Source: an uncultured Clostridia bacterium
Lineage (GTDB): Bacteria > Bacillota > Clostridia > UMGS1883
DNA: 64,000 nucleotides
Assembly: GCA_947626145.1 (NCBI GenBank)
Contig: CANQRB010000007.1
Span: forward strand, 61,468 to 125,467
Direction: 5' to 3'
In this document: piece by piece, positions 1-10,336 of the stretch
Numbering within the stretch: the first letter of the stretch is position 1
How the letters are laid out: every line of letters starts with the position of its first letter
Made by a program: the position numbers and the translations under genes
The notes under the pieces: generated by a model
What the model was told of the DNA's origin: nothing
The model's input: the letters and a program-made list of their open reading frames with translations, nothing else
The model's database searches: none

Positions 1-350
1 TGTTTTGCGGCAAGTTCCTTGACCTGCCTGCTGTACTCCAAGGCGTCATACAGCATATTCCTTACCGGCATGGCATAGTGGATATCGGTTTGGGCCTCAA
101 TCCCCAAAACAAGATATGCGGCTCTGTCATCGGTCATTGCCGTAACACTTTTTATCACGTCCCGGAAACGCTGCACAGTCTGACCCGAACCGTCTGAGCC
201 GTAGGGAATCTCTATCTCCGTGGTATCCAGCGGACTGAGCTGTTCGGGCTTTATGACCTGCTCGCCGCCGTAAATCAGGAAGTTAAAGGCATCGACAAAT
301 ATTTCGTTGTGGGACATATATCTCTTGGAAAGCGCGTCAACATTGCTCAA
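1..350 (-). CDS. Rpn family recombination-promoting nuclease / PD-(D/E)XK transposase-like protein (partial)
   Basis: The minus strand reads open from position 350 to the left edge, giving about 116 residues. The visible text contains LIYGGEQVIKPEQLSPLDT, VLGIEAQTDIHYAMPVRNML and YDALEYSRQVKEL. These are the N-terminal hallmarks of the Rpn/PDDEXK transposase-like family (IENQ-x-HYAMPVR-x-YD). An in-frame TGA lies just upstream and the first usable start is TTG at 350, with a GGGTGGTG ribosome binding site; ATG at 317 is an alternative. Family members are often multicopy in gut Clostridia and are thought to cut DNA or promote RecA-independent recombination. The C-terminal part lies outside the window. 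Confidence 0.75.
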   Translation of the reverse strand, partial: MSNVDALSKRYMSHNEIFVDAFNFLIYGGEQVIKPEQLSPLDTTEIEIPYGSDGSGQTVQRFRDVIKSVTAMTDDRAAYLVLGIEAQTDIHYAMPVRNMLYDALEYSRQVKELAAK

Positions 351-524
351 CGCAGATCACCACCCTTTCATCTTGACCTTTCATTTTGATTATATCATAA
401 AGTTTTCGAATGTTCAAGTATTTTCATAATTTTTTTACACAGCTCCGCAATAATATCTATTCCACTATTAATTAATATAGTTTCGGACTTGGGAAAGAAC
501 CATACACTGCGACACCACGGAAAA

Positions 525-552
525 GGCCCCGGAGCGAGGGAACTCCGGGGCC
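525..552 (-). terminator. Rho-independent terminator downstream of the Big_2 remnant
   Basis: GGCCCCGGAG (525-534) pairs with CTCCGGGGCC (543-552). Read on the minus strand, the hairpin is followed by a short T-run (CTTTTCC). It lies about 40 nt past the stop of the minus-strand Big_2 remnant. Confidence 0.7.
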
Positions 553-589
553 GTATATTCAAAGGCGAAAGCCTTTTATTTTTGTGCTG

Positions 590-1135
590 TTACAGCTCAA
601 TTACCTCGCACGGGGCGTCGGGAAGAGCCGTGACAACGTCGTTCCACAGCAAAATCTTTGCGGTTTTTGCGGCGGGATTTGCCTTCATGACAACATATGC
701 GTCGGTCAGCTCTCTGGTCTGGGGCACGTTAACCAAATCCAGAAGAGCGCCGTTCTCACCGTACAGGGCTATGACCAGCACCTTTCCGGTAATAACCTTA
801 TCCGCCGCCACGTCAAATACAAAGTAGTTGTTAATGTTGGAAAATTTTGTCTTGGTAGACGGCTGAGTTGGGCCATCCGGATCGTCCGGCCCCGGCTGGT
901 CGGGCTTGTCTGGTTCATCCGGCTCGTTACTTGCCACAGTGACAAGACAATCGGCGGTGAAGTCGCCGTCCTCGGTGGTGACGGTAATTGTAGCCGTACC
1001 CTCAGCCTTGGCCGTAACCTTACCGGTCTGGGCAACCGCCGCAACCGTGGAATCCGACGAGCTCCAGCTCAAGTTTTTGTTAGTGGCGTCGGTCGGTTCC
1101 ACTGTGGCGCGGAGCCGAGGCCGCCGACGAGCGCC
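590..1135 (-). pseudogene. 3' remnant of a Big_2-domain surface protein
   Basis: The minus frame ending at 590 encodes the back half of a bacterial Ig-like group 2 domain (LRATVEPTDATNKNLSWSSS, then KVTAKAEGTATITVT). A Pro/Asp-rich linker with repeated EPDEPDKPDQPGPDDP-type text follows. The last stretch of about 85 residues ends near KILLWNDVVTALP and resembles the W-containing module of other exported proteins here. Upstream of about 1135 the frame reads into the promoter and leader of the divergent leucine-rich-repeat gene, with no start codon in context, no signal peptide and no first half of the Big_2 domain. I read it as the 3' end of a larger gene cut by a rearrangement. Confidence 0.65.
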
Positions 1136-1180
1136 GTTGACAGAGAGAATAATTTTATTGTAAATTCGTATAAAAAACAC

Positions 1181-1209
1181 TTGCATTGTTTGGCGATATG
1201 TGGTAAAAT
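1181..1209 (+). promoter_or_regulatory. Sigma-A promoter of the leucine-rich-repeat gene
   Basis: TTGCAT (1181-1186), a 17-bp spacer and TAAAAT (1204-1209). Transcription would start near 1217 and leave a leader of about 195 nt before the ATG at 1413. Confidence 0.65.
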
Positions 1210-1237
1210 GAATGTGCGGCACAAATGAATATTGCTT

Positions 1238-1384
1238 CTGCCTCGTATAAAAGCGTGTGTTTTTGTCTACTTTGATAAAAATACATGCTCCTTCTGGTAC
1301 GCTTTTATACGGCAGAGCAGATTTGTGTCGCAACAAAAACGGAGCGATGTGTTTTTTGTGTGCCGCTCCGGCGGCACACTTTTT
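1238..1384 (+). promoter_or_regulatory. Structured leader with terminator/antiterminator (candidate attenuator or riboswitch)
   Basis: CTGCC..GTATAAAAGCG (1238-1255) pairs with CGCTTTTATACGGCAG (1300-1315) around an inner AT-rich stem. A 9-bp GC stem with TCCG loop (1358-1379) followed by TTTTT forms a terminator just before the ribosome binding site. CGGAGCG (1340-1346) can pair with CGCTCCG (1364-1370), which would break that terminator. It matches no riboswitch class that I recognise. Confidence 0.5.
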
Positions 1385-1412
1385 ATGTTTGACAAATGAG
1401 GAGGACAAACAC

Positions 1413-4400
1413 ATGAACAAATTCAGGAAATGCCTGGCAATGCTGGTGTGCATGGCGCTGGCGCTGACCGCCGTGCCGTGCGTGACCGTGTGGGCGGAGG
1501 AAACTTCGGACGGATTTATTTATGAAGTTTATAACGACCATGTGGAGATAACTGGCTACACCGGCGACGCGTCCGAACTTGAAATTCCCGCTGAAATTGA
1601 GGGATTGCCTGTGACCGTCATTGACGATGATGCTTTCGATAACTGTGACAGTCTGACGAGCGTAACAATCCCCAACGGCGTTACCACTATTGGCGAAGAT
1701 GCCTTTAATGGCTGTAAAAGTCTGACGAGGGTGATAATTCCCGATAGCGTTACCACTATTAACATGGCGGCCTTTTATAACTGCCTCAGCCTTACGAGCG
1801 TGACAATTCCAGACAGCGTAACCAGCATTGGAGGTTCTGCTTTTTATAACACAGGAATATATAATGACGATAGCAACTGGGTTGATGAAGTCTTGTATAT
1901 TAACAATCACTTAATTGTAGCTCGAGAATCAATAACCGGCGACTATGCAATAAGACAGGGTACTCTTACTATTGCTGGTGCAGCCTTTTATAACTGCCTC
2001 AGCCTTACGAGCGTGACAATCCCCAGCAGTGTTGCCACTATTGGTGCCTGGGCCTTTTATCACTGCCTCAGCCTTATGAGCTTGACAATTCCAGACAGCG
2101 TAACCACCATTGAAGGAGATGCGTTTGATTTCACAGGGATATATAATGACGATAGTAACTGGGTTGATGATGTCCTGTACATTGGCAATCGCTTAATTAC
2201 AGCTCGAGACTCAATAACCGGCGACTATGCAATAAAACGGGGTACTATTACTATTGCTGATGGTGCCTTTTGTCGCTGCGAAAGCCTGACGAGCGTGACT
2301 ATCCCCAACAGCATCACCACCATTGGCGAATGTGCCTTTGAGCACTGCCGCAGTTTGACGAGCGTGACAATTCCCGACAGCGTCACCACAATCAGCGAAT
2401 GTGCCTTTGCGGGTTGCCGCAGTTTAACGAGCGTGGCAATCCCTGCCAGTGTTAAAACCATTAACGGCTCTGCCTTTTGGGACTGTCGCAGTTTGACGAG
2501 CGTGACAATTCCAAACAGCGTTACCACCATTGGGGACTACGCATTTGATTCCTGCTATACTCTGACAGAAGTGACAATAGGTGACAGTGTCACCGTCATT
2601 GGTTACAGGGCCTTTTATGACTGCGACAGCCTGACTAGCGTGGCAATCCCTGCCAGTGTTACAACTATTAACGGCTATGCCTTTTGGGGCTGCTACGATC
2701 TCACCGACGTATACTATGCCGGAAGTGAAGAAGATTGGATGAATATTAAAATTGGCAGCGGCAATGACTATCTCCTTAATGCCACCATTCACTACAACAG
2801 CGTCATGCCGGGAGGCGGGTCGGGAGGCACGGTCGGAAATACCAACTCAACATCCGCAAACGCACCTATAATATTATCTGCGGAACTTATCATGAACGGC
2901 AAAATGTACGACGTCAAATCGCAGACTGTTAATATCAACAAGGATTCCGGTAATCGCTGCAATTTAAAGGTCGAAGTTAACTGGAACGGAGTCCCGATTA
3001 CAAACCGTCAAGTTTATCTGACACAGGGAGTGAGCAATCAAAACGATCTTCCGTTTTTACCTCCGTCGAAGTACGACCCGCTGACAAACTCCTTTGTAAA
3101 TATAGAATTAGGCGCCATGTTTGAAGCGGATGAGCCTATATACATAATGGCAGTCGACAGAACCGACCCAAAGAACAAATCCACAGCTCTTTGTACAAAA
3201 ATAAATATAATAGATACAGACGGTGACGAGGTTTATCAGCGTTCTTTGCTCGATGGGAGTAACTTCCGGTTTGGAAAAGATATCGAGCTGAATATTCCCG
3301 ATGACATACCTATATTCGGAGGCACACAGCTTACATGGAAAATAGATTTTATACCGATAACAATAGAATGTGAAGATGGCAAAATGAACATCGTATTAGG
3401 TCTTGACGTTAATGGAGACGGTGAATTTACCTTTGAAGAATACAAAGAAAGCTTTAATGATTATATAGGAAATCTGGCGAAAAAGAACAGTAAACAAAAT
3501 CGCACATTGAAACAGCTCCGCAACGATCTGAGAATGTCGGAAGCTAATAAGAGAAAAAACAAGGGCATGACGATGAGTATGTGGGGCAACAAAGTCTTTA
3601 AAAACAGTTCTAAAGGCGAAGCCGACACCGGCATTGACATTATGGGTTATGCAATTGCGGAAAAAGGCAAGAATGGCTGGGGACTGAAAGAGGGATATAT
3701 CTGCTTTGAGGCGACGGTTTCCTATACATACAGGGGACAGGTGTTCATATATGTAATACCTTGTTATTATTCATTTGAAGGAAGCCTTAACGGTAAAGCA
3801 AGCGCACAGATAAAGGACCTTGACTTTAATACTTTTTCGCCGAAATTTCAGACTGTTTTGGAAGCGGGAGTGAGTGCGGGAGTAACAGGAGGCATCGGCG
3901 TTCCGCAAGTTGCCGGGCTTGAAGCATCAGGCAACGGTTCATTAAACGTTAAAATGGACATTAACAACTTTGAAAAAGATATTGAGGAATATCTCAAAGT
4001 TTATGTTGACGCGGGTGCGTCCTTCGGGCTTACAATTTTCGGGCAAAAGGTCGCTTCAAAAGAGTTTTGGCATCTCGACGGTGATAATGGTATTATATAT
4101 TCTACCTATCCCGAAGATTACGGTAAATCGTGGATAAAGCCAAAAAACGCAAATCCCGCTTCACTGAACAGCGTATATGAGGGTTACAGCGCAAATAACG
4201 TTTATGAAGTCGAATCCCGCGACTATCTCAACAACGGGCAGATTTGGAACAAAGGCGAACAGAATATCGAGCTGATGGCAGCCGACTATTCAAACAAGAG
4301 CTTAAAAACTCTGGCATCAAACATTTATCCCAACGCAAAGCCGCAAATCTGTAATATTGACGGTAAAAAAGTTCTTATATTTACGGCAGATAACGCGGAA

Positions 4401-6503
4401 AGGTCAGCGAATAATAAGCAAATGCTCGTATATTCCGTTTATGATGAGGATAGCGGTACATGGGCCGAACCTCAGGCGGTTTGTGACGACGGCACGGCAG
4501 ATTTTTACCCGCAAATCGCAGGTGAATATATAGTTTGGCAAAATCAGGAATCAGTTATGGCGGATGACATTTCCCTTGCCGAAATAGGAAAACAGGGTGA
4601 AATTAATATCGCAAAATGGAATGGAAGCGGATTTGGCGCGCCGACGATACTGACTGATAATGACGAACTCGACACATTGCCGAAAATAGCTGTAAAAGAT
4701 GATGAGATCAGTGTTGTTTGGATAAAGAACAGTGCAAATGATATTCTGGGTGTTGACGGTGAAAGCTCTCTTGTAAAAAAGGTTTACAACGGCAGTACAT
4801 GGAGCGAAGAGCGACAGGTAAAAACAAAACTTAACGGGGTCACAGATTTAAGTGTGGGTTATGATAACGAAACTTTGTATATAGCATATATTCCCGATGG
4901 CGACGGTGATATTTCTACTATTGACGACAGGGAAATATACCTCATCGGGAGCAATGAAACACAGGTAACCGATAATGAAACACTTGATTCAAACATTGTA
5001 ATAAACAATGGCAAATTATACTGGTACAACGAAAGCAACATTTGTGTGACGGGGCTTTCGTCCACAGACATAACTACGGTATTTGACGAGGGCAGACACA
5101 AGCTTGCGGAAGGCTTTACAGTCTCTGAAAACAACGGGAACGTTGCGATAATGTGGTCGGCGGCTTCCGATGATGAGGAGAGTGACGCGGCGGAAATAAA
5201 GAGCGTTCTGTACCAAGACGGCGAATGGGGCGATATAATTGAGGTTTCGTCTATTGGCGGCAGAGCGAAATATCCCACCTGCGTTTTAGACGAAAACGGC
5301 AGAATACTCTCAGCGTTTACCGCCGAATTTGAAAACGGCACAAATCTTTATACAATAGATTTAACGCCGTCGTATGATCTGTCTTTGGAAGATGTTTACT
5401 TTAATGAAAATCTGCTTTCGCCAAACAGCCAAAACGAATTTGAACTGACGTTCAAAAACAAAGGCGAACTGCCGATAAAAGATTTTACGGTAAATGTTTA
5501 TAACGAGAACGGTACGGTCAACCATTCCGAAACATTTAGCGAGCTTATAAAAGCCGGCGAAACGAAAACGATTACCGCTCATTTTGAAACCGGCGAATCA
5601 ATATCGCTTGAAACCTTGTCGGTTGAGGCGATAATAAATGACGGTGAGGAATATGTTTCTGACAACAACTCCATAGAGCTTGAAATCGGTCACAGTGATG
5701 TTTCGATTGAAGAAATACTAAATTACGAAAAGCTTCCCACATCGACTGCAGCCATTGTCTTAAAAAACACCGGCTACTGTGATGCTGAAAATATCGTTGT
5801 TGAGTTTAGACAAGGAGGCATTGACGGGAAAATTATCGAAACAAGAGACATAGGCGTACTTGAACCCAATGAGGAAAAAGAAGTTTTGTTCGAATATAAC
5901 CCTAAGGACTATGACAGCACAAAATGGACCATTAATGTGACGACCGATTCCGAGGAGATTTCAAAGGGCGACAATTTTGATTATTTTGTGAACGAATGCG
6001 CTGTAAATCTTGAAGATGTTGAACATACAATTCTAAATTGCAGTGTAGAAGGCGAAGTGCTTACCGTTAATTCCTATGCAAAGAACAATACTGAATCCCC
6101 CATTGTCGGAACAGTGTATGTCGCCGTATACAATGAAAAAAATATGTTAAAGGGTGTGTCATCACAAATAATAAATATTGATTCGTATTCAGATACCGCC
6201 GCTGATGTCTGGATTGACGGTTACACATATGAACGCGGAGATTATATTAAAGTTTTTGTGTGGAGTAAAAATATAATTCCGCTAAGTATTGCCGACACTG
6301 TCAGTTTAGAAAATGTAGAGATTATAAAGCCTGAGGAATACACGAGTATTGCTCAGGAGACAACTGCTGCAAGCCGGGAACCCGAAAGTAATGCAAATAA
6401 CATTGCGGATAATGACGAAAATACTGTTTTGGCTTGCAACGGTGAAGAAAATGTCACTGCTGATTTGGAAAGTTCAGATTACACAGCAATCCGAAAAAAG
6501 TAA
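1413..6503 (+). CDS. BspA-type leucine-rich-repeat surface protein with CARDB-like C-terminal domains
   Basis: The product is a 1696-residue exported protein. I chose ATG 1413 because GAGGAGG precedes it and a signal peptide follows (MNKFRKCLAMLVCMALALTA, cleavage near VWA-EE); the frame upstream is leader. Residues about 40-420 hold BspA/LRR_5 repeats of roughly 23 residues (LTSVTIPDSVTTIGxxAFxxC). They are interrupted by two near-identical inserts around YNDDSNWVDDVLYI and closed by the usual YYAGSEEDW cap. A long unassigned middle follows. Residues about 1325-1510 look like two CARDB/Ig-like domains (FKNKGELPIKDF, LKNTGYCDAENIVVEF). The end carries a W-x-PL module (YIKVFVWSKNIIPLSIADTV). 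No LPXTG motif or SLH domain is seen, so anchoring is unclear. Adhesion or host interaction is likely for this family but not shown here. Confidence 0.85.
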   Translation: MNKFRKCLAMLVCMALALTAVPCVTVWAEETSDGFIYEVYNDHVEITGYTGDASELEIPAEIEGLPVTVIDDDAFDNCDSLTSVTIPNGVTTIGEDAFNGCKSLTRVIIPDSVTTINMAAFYNCLSLTSVTIPDSVTSIGGSAFYNTGIYNDDSNWVDEVLYINNHLIVARESITGDYAIRQGTLTIAGAAFYNCLSLTSVTIPSSVATIGAWAFYHCLSLMSLTIPDSVTTIEGDAFDFTGIYNDDSNWVDDVLYIGNRLITARDSITGDYAIKRGTITIADGAFCRCESLTSVTIPNSITTIGECAFEHCRSLTSVTIPDSVTTISECAFAGCRSLTSVAIPASVKTINGSAFWDCRSLTSVTIPNSVTTIGDYAFDSCYTLTEVTIGDSVTVIGYRAFYDCDSLTSVAIPASVTTINGYAFWGCYDLTDVYYAGSEEDWMNIKIGSGNDYLLNATIHYNSVMPGGGSGGTVGNTNSTSANAPIILSAELIMNGKMYDVKSQTVNINKDSGNRCNLKVEVNWNGVPITNRQVYLTQGVSNQNDLPFLPPSKYDPLTNSFVNIELGAMFEADEPIYIMAVDRTDPKNKSTALCTKINIIDTDGDEVYQRSLLDGSNFRFGKDIELNIPDDIPIFGGTQLTWKIDFIPITIECEDGKMNIVLGLDVNGDGEFTFEEYKESFNDYIGNLAKKNSKQNRTLKQLRNDLRMSEANKRKNKGMTMSMWGNKVFKNSSKGEADTGIDIMGYAIAEKGKNGWGLKEGYICFEATVSYTYRGQVFIYVIPCYYSFEGSLNGKASAQIKDLDFNTFSPKFQTVLEAGVSAGVTGGIGVPQVAGLEASGNGSLNVKMDINNFEKDIEEYLKVYVDAGASFGLTIFGQKVASKEFWHLDGDNGIIYSTYPEDYGKSWIKPKNANPASLNSVYEGYSANNVYEVESRDYLNNGQIWNKGEQNIELMAADYSNKSLKTLASNIYPNAKPQICNIDGKKVLIFTADNAERSANNKQMLVYSVYDEDSGTWAEPQAVCDDGTADFYPQIAGEYIVWQNQESVMADDISLAEIGKQGEINIAKWNGSGFGAPTILTDNDELDTLPKIAVKDDEISVVWIKNSANDILGVDGESSLVKKVYNGSTWSEERQVKTKLNGVTDLSVGYDNETLYIAYIPDGDGDISTIDDREIYLIGSNETQVTDNETLDSNIVINNGKLYWYNESNICVTGLSSTDITTVFDEGRHKLAEGFTVSENNGNVAIMWSAASDDEESDAAEIKSVLYQDGEWGDIIEVSSIGGRAKYPTCVLDENGRILSAFTAEFENGTNLYTIDLTPSYDLSLEDVYFNENLLSPNSQNEFELTFKNKGELPIKDFTVNVYNENGTVNHSETFSELIKAGETKTITAHFETGESISLETLSVEAIINDGEEYVSDNNSIELEIGHSDVSIEEILNYEKLPTSTAAIVLKNTGYCDAENIVVEFRQGGIDGKIIETRDIGVLEPNEEKEVLFEYNPKDYDSTKWTINVTTDSEEISKGDNFDYFVNECAVNLEDVEHTILNCSVEGEVLTVNSYAKNNTESPIVGTVYVAVYNEKNMLKGVSSQIINIDSYSDTAADVWIDGYTYERGDYIKVFVWSKNIIPLSIADTVSLENVEIIKPEEYTSIAQETTAASREPESNANNIADNDENTVLACNGEENVTADLESSDYTAIRKK

Positions 6504-6532
6504 GAAGGTGTAAATCCCCCTGATATAACTGA

Positions 6533-6560
6533 CCCCGGAGAGTTTTCTCGCTCTCCGGGG
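6533..6560 (+). terminator. Terminator of the leucine-rich-repeat gene
   Basis: CCCCGGAGAG (6533-6542) pairs with CTCTCCGGGG (6551-6560), followed by CTGTTTATGTGTTTTT. Confidence 0.7.
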
Positions 6561-6608
6561 CTGTTTATGTGTTTTTGAGCCACAGTATTCAATTATGTCA
6601 CCTTTAAA

Positions 6609-6700
6609 AATTCCCTCCGGCGCATGAGGGGGTTTACGCCGGAGGGAATTTTATATATCAAAGAGGCCCGCGCCTCTTAATTTTTGCGGCCGGTTAAGCC
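6609..6700. repeat. 3'-flank repeat, copy A (two hairpins; empty transposon site)
   Basis: A 14-bp perfect hairpin (AATTCCCTCCGGCG 6609-6622 with CGCCGGAGGGAATT 6637-6650) is followed by a second hairpin, AAGAGG-N6-CCTCTT with an AATTTTT tail, and by GCGGCCGGTTAAGCC. The same string recurs at 50956-50998 plus 51158-51205, where a 159-bp foldback element interrupts it. In both places it lies just downstream of a minus-strand gene, so it probably acts as a terminator block. Confidence 0.7.
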
Positions 6701-6752
6701 CGGGGCGGGGCAATGCGAAACCGACCCCGTGCGGGGTTCGGCTCCCCTGTGC

Positions 6753-8492
6753 TTAATTAAGCCCCAAGCTGTCTACCCATTCCTGAATCTCCTTTTCGCT
6801 GGCCCGTGTGCCGAAGCGCTTGCCGTCCAACCAGTTGCCGGAGGACGCCATTTCGGCAACGTGCCGCCCGCTGTCGCCCAAACCGGAGGACATGGAGGTG
6901 CAGAAAGGTATAACGGTTTTACCCGCGAAATCGTTGTTCTTTACAAAATCGTCGATCACCCACGAGAACTCGCCCCACCATATGGGCGCGCCGATATATA
7001 CGGTGTCGTAGCTTGCCCAGTCGGGAACGTCGGTTGTCTCAAGCTCCACATGGCGGCCGTCGGGGTCGTTATGCTCGGCCACAACCCGGCTGTTATTGTC
7101 CGTCCAGTCAAGGTCGTCGTCGGTGTAGGGCTCGGACGGGGTGATCTCGAAAATATCCGCGCCGGTGTAGGCGGCTATCTTCTCGGCCACACCTTCGGTG
7201 GTGTTGGTGGCGGAGTAGTAAACTACGAGGGTCTTAGGCCCGCCGTCGGGCACGGTCACCGACGGACACAGGGGCTGCATGGACATGAGACTGTTCCAAA
7301 GGAAAAGTTTGTCGCCGCCATTGACCTCCATATTCCGCGTCCCGTTGGTAACGGAGGAAATATCGACTCCCGCAAGAGCGCCGTCGGAATAGGAAACTCT
7401 GATAAGAGCCGCCTCGCCGTCAAGGCCCGAAACCGTGAGCCGTCCGTTGTCATAGCTCATGGTGACGGCCACCGGCTCGGCGTCGATATCCCGGATGCGG
7501 TAGCTCCGGCTGCCGAGGCCTATCTCCTGAGCGTGTTCAAGTGTGTGGAAGCCGTTCTGACCGTTGACACGGTTTAAAAATCTCGTGTTGCCGTCGGCCT
7601 GAGAAATCAAGTCAAGGCAGGCCTGATCCAGCGCCACCGGATCATAAGAGGCCAAAATTCCGATGTCGTGCATATCCGGCTCGGAGGGGTTGCCGTCGCA
7701 GTCGCAGTCTATGGACAGCCGGTTCATCACGTTTATGTAAACGACTTTCCCGTCAAACTGATTTACCACGCTGCTTGTGGCGTCGCCCATGGATTCAAGA
7801 AAGGCGTTCTGGTTGCCGCCCCAGGGACTCGTGCTGGATCTGCCGCCCGTGTGGATAAGGCACTTGCCCGCCACCGAGCCGATGCCGATTGACATATTTT
7901 TGATAGCTCCGCCGTATCCCGCCATGGCGTGGCCCTTGAAATGGGCCAGCGAAATAAGGCTGTCGTAGTTCGTAAGATGGGCGCCCACGCGGTTGGTGGT
8001 TATGGTCGAACGCGCGCCCGTGGCAGGCGTGGGAACGGGAATGGTGATGTCCCCGTTTTCGTCCATTATGTCAACGGCCTTGGCCACGTCGAGAAAGCCG
8101 TGGTCCTCTATTACCTGCCGGTGCATGGCGGTGCTGGAGCGCCTCCCGCCGTAGGCGGTGTTGCACTCGACGATGGTGCCGTCCACCTCCTGGATAAGGT
8201 CCTTTATCAGCTCGGGACGGAGATAGTTGCTGTTTGGCGGCTCGCCGGTGGACATCTTGACGGCCACCTCGCCCTCCGCGTCAAAGCCAAGAGCTTTGTA
8301 TATACGGAGCAGGGACTCAGAGGTTATCTCCGAGGTGAACAGCACCTCGGGAGCGTCGGGGTCAATGGTCTCGTAGCCGGTGTCCGCTGCGTAGGCCGTG
8401 GTGGTCTTTGGCGTGCGGACAAGCAGCCCGAAGCCGAGACAGAGTACGGCAAGGCTCAGGGCAAAGGCCGTGATTTTTTTGAGATTTTTCAT
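6753..8492 (-). CDS. Exported DUF362-flavodoxin fusion protein
   Basis: The 579-residue product starts with a Sec signal peptide (cleavage near AYA-AD at 36) behind a GGAGGCGAG ribosome binding site. Residues about 45-330 are a DUF362 domain, 345-410 a W-x-PL module (DKLFLWNSLMSMQPLCPSV), and 420-578 a flavodoxin with the FMN phosphate loop YYSATNTTEGVAEKIA and WWGEFSW. The DUF362 part lacks the ferredoxin cysteine clusters found in many DUF362 proteins. It shows His188-x9-Lys198-x15-His214, the spacing of the LarA residues His174, Lys184 and His200. A strong LysR-type promoter site lies upstream. The flavodoxin half is nearly identical in DNA to that of the gene at 9491-10336, implying recent duplication or conversion. 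The substrate is unknown; an exported redox or racemase-type enzyme is my inference. Confidence 0.8.
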   Translation of the reverse strand: MKNLKKITAFALSLAVLCLGFGLLVRTPKTTTAYAADTGYETIDPDAPEVLFTSEITSESLLRIYKALGFDAEGEVAVKMSTGEPPNSNYLRPELIKDLIQEVDGTIVECNTAYGGRRSSTAMHRQVIEDHGFLDVAKAVDIMDENGDITIPVPTPATGARSTITTNRVGAHLTNYDSLISLAHFKGHAMAGYGGAIKNMSIGIGSVAGKCLIHTGGRSSTSPWGGNQNAFLESMGDATSSVVNQFDGKVVYINVMNRLSIDCDCDGNPSEPDMHDIGILASYDPVALDQACLDLISQADGNTRFLNRVNGQNGFHTLEHAQEIGLGSRSYRIRDIDAEPVAVTMSYDNGRLTVSGLDGEAALIRVSYSDGALAGVDISSVTNGTRNMEVNGGDKLFLWNSLMSMQPLCPSVTVPDGGPKTLVVYYSATNTTEGVAEKIAAYTGADIFEITPSEPYTDDDLDWTDNNSRVVAEHNDPDGRHVELETTDVPDWASYDTVYIGAPIWWGEFSWVIDDFVKNNDFAGKTVIPFCTSMSSGLGDSGRHVAEMASSGNWLDGKRFGTRASEKEIQEWVDSLGLN

Positions 8493-8513
8493 TTTCTCGC
8501 CTCCAGTGGTTAT

Positions 8514-8596
8514 ATTTTATCACACTTTCATCAAAAATGGAAGTGCAAAAAAGTTTATGCCGCCAAACCAAAAGGTTTATAAGAACCAAAAGGTTT
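8514..8596 (-). promoter_or_regulatory. LysR-type operator/promoter of the DUF362-flavodoxin gene
   Basis: On the minus strand two tandem AACC-TTTT-GGTT dyads (8565-8578 and 8584-8596) are followed by GCATAAACTTTTTTGCACTTCC (8539-8560), a weak -35 TTCCAT (8537-8542), a 17-bp spacer and -10 TAAAAT (8514-8519). The same architecture stands at 12892-12959 and 31693-31759. Confidence 0.6.
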
Positions 8597-8598
8597 AA

Positions 8599-8620
8599 GG
8601 CGGCGGACAAGGCCGCCGCC
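8599..8620 (-). terminator. GC hairpin downstream of the aldo/keto reductase gene
   Basis: GGCGGCGG (8599-8606) pairs with CCGCCGCC (8613-8620), 7 nt past the stop of the minus-strand gene ending at 8628. The following T-tract is poor, so termination may be partial. Confidence 0.5.
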
Positions 8621-8627
8621 CCAGTTT

Positions 8628-10332
<1,705 letters not shown>

Positions 10333-10336
<4 letters not shown>

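Noticed and set aside
1217..1412. Known c-di-GMP, T-box or SAM riboswitch in the leader
   Set aside because: None of the conserved core sequences of these classes could be recognised; it is reported only as an unnamed structured leader.
1600..2720. Dense short direct repeats resembling a repeat array or CRISPR
   Set aside because: They are in-frame codons of about 23-residue leucine-rich repeats with no unique spacers of constant length.
6684..7577. Long plus-strand open frames opposite the DUF362, hydrolase and reductase genes
   Set aside because: They lie antisense to genes with clear domains and signal peptides, lack ribosome binding sites and reflect GC-rich codon shadows.
8539..8560. 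Sigma-54 promoter in the conserved TTTTTTGCACTTCC string
   Set aside because: No GG/GC pair with correct 10-bp spacing, and a sigma-A -10 at constant distance is present in all three copies.
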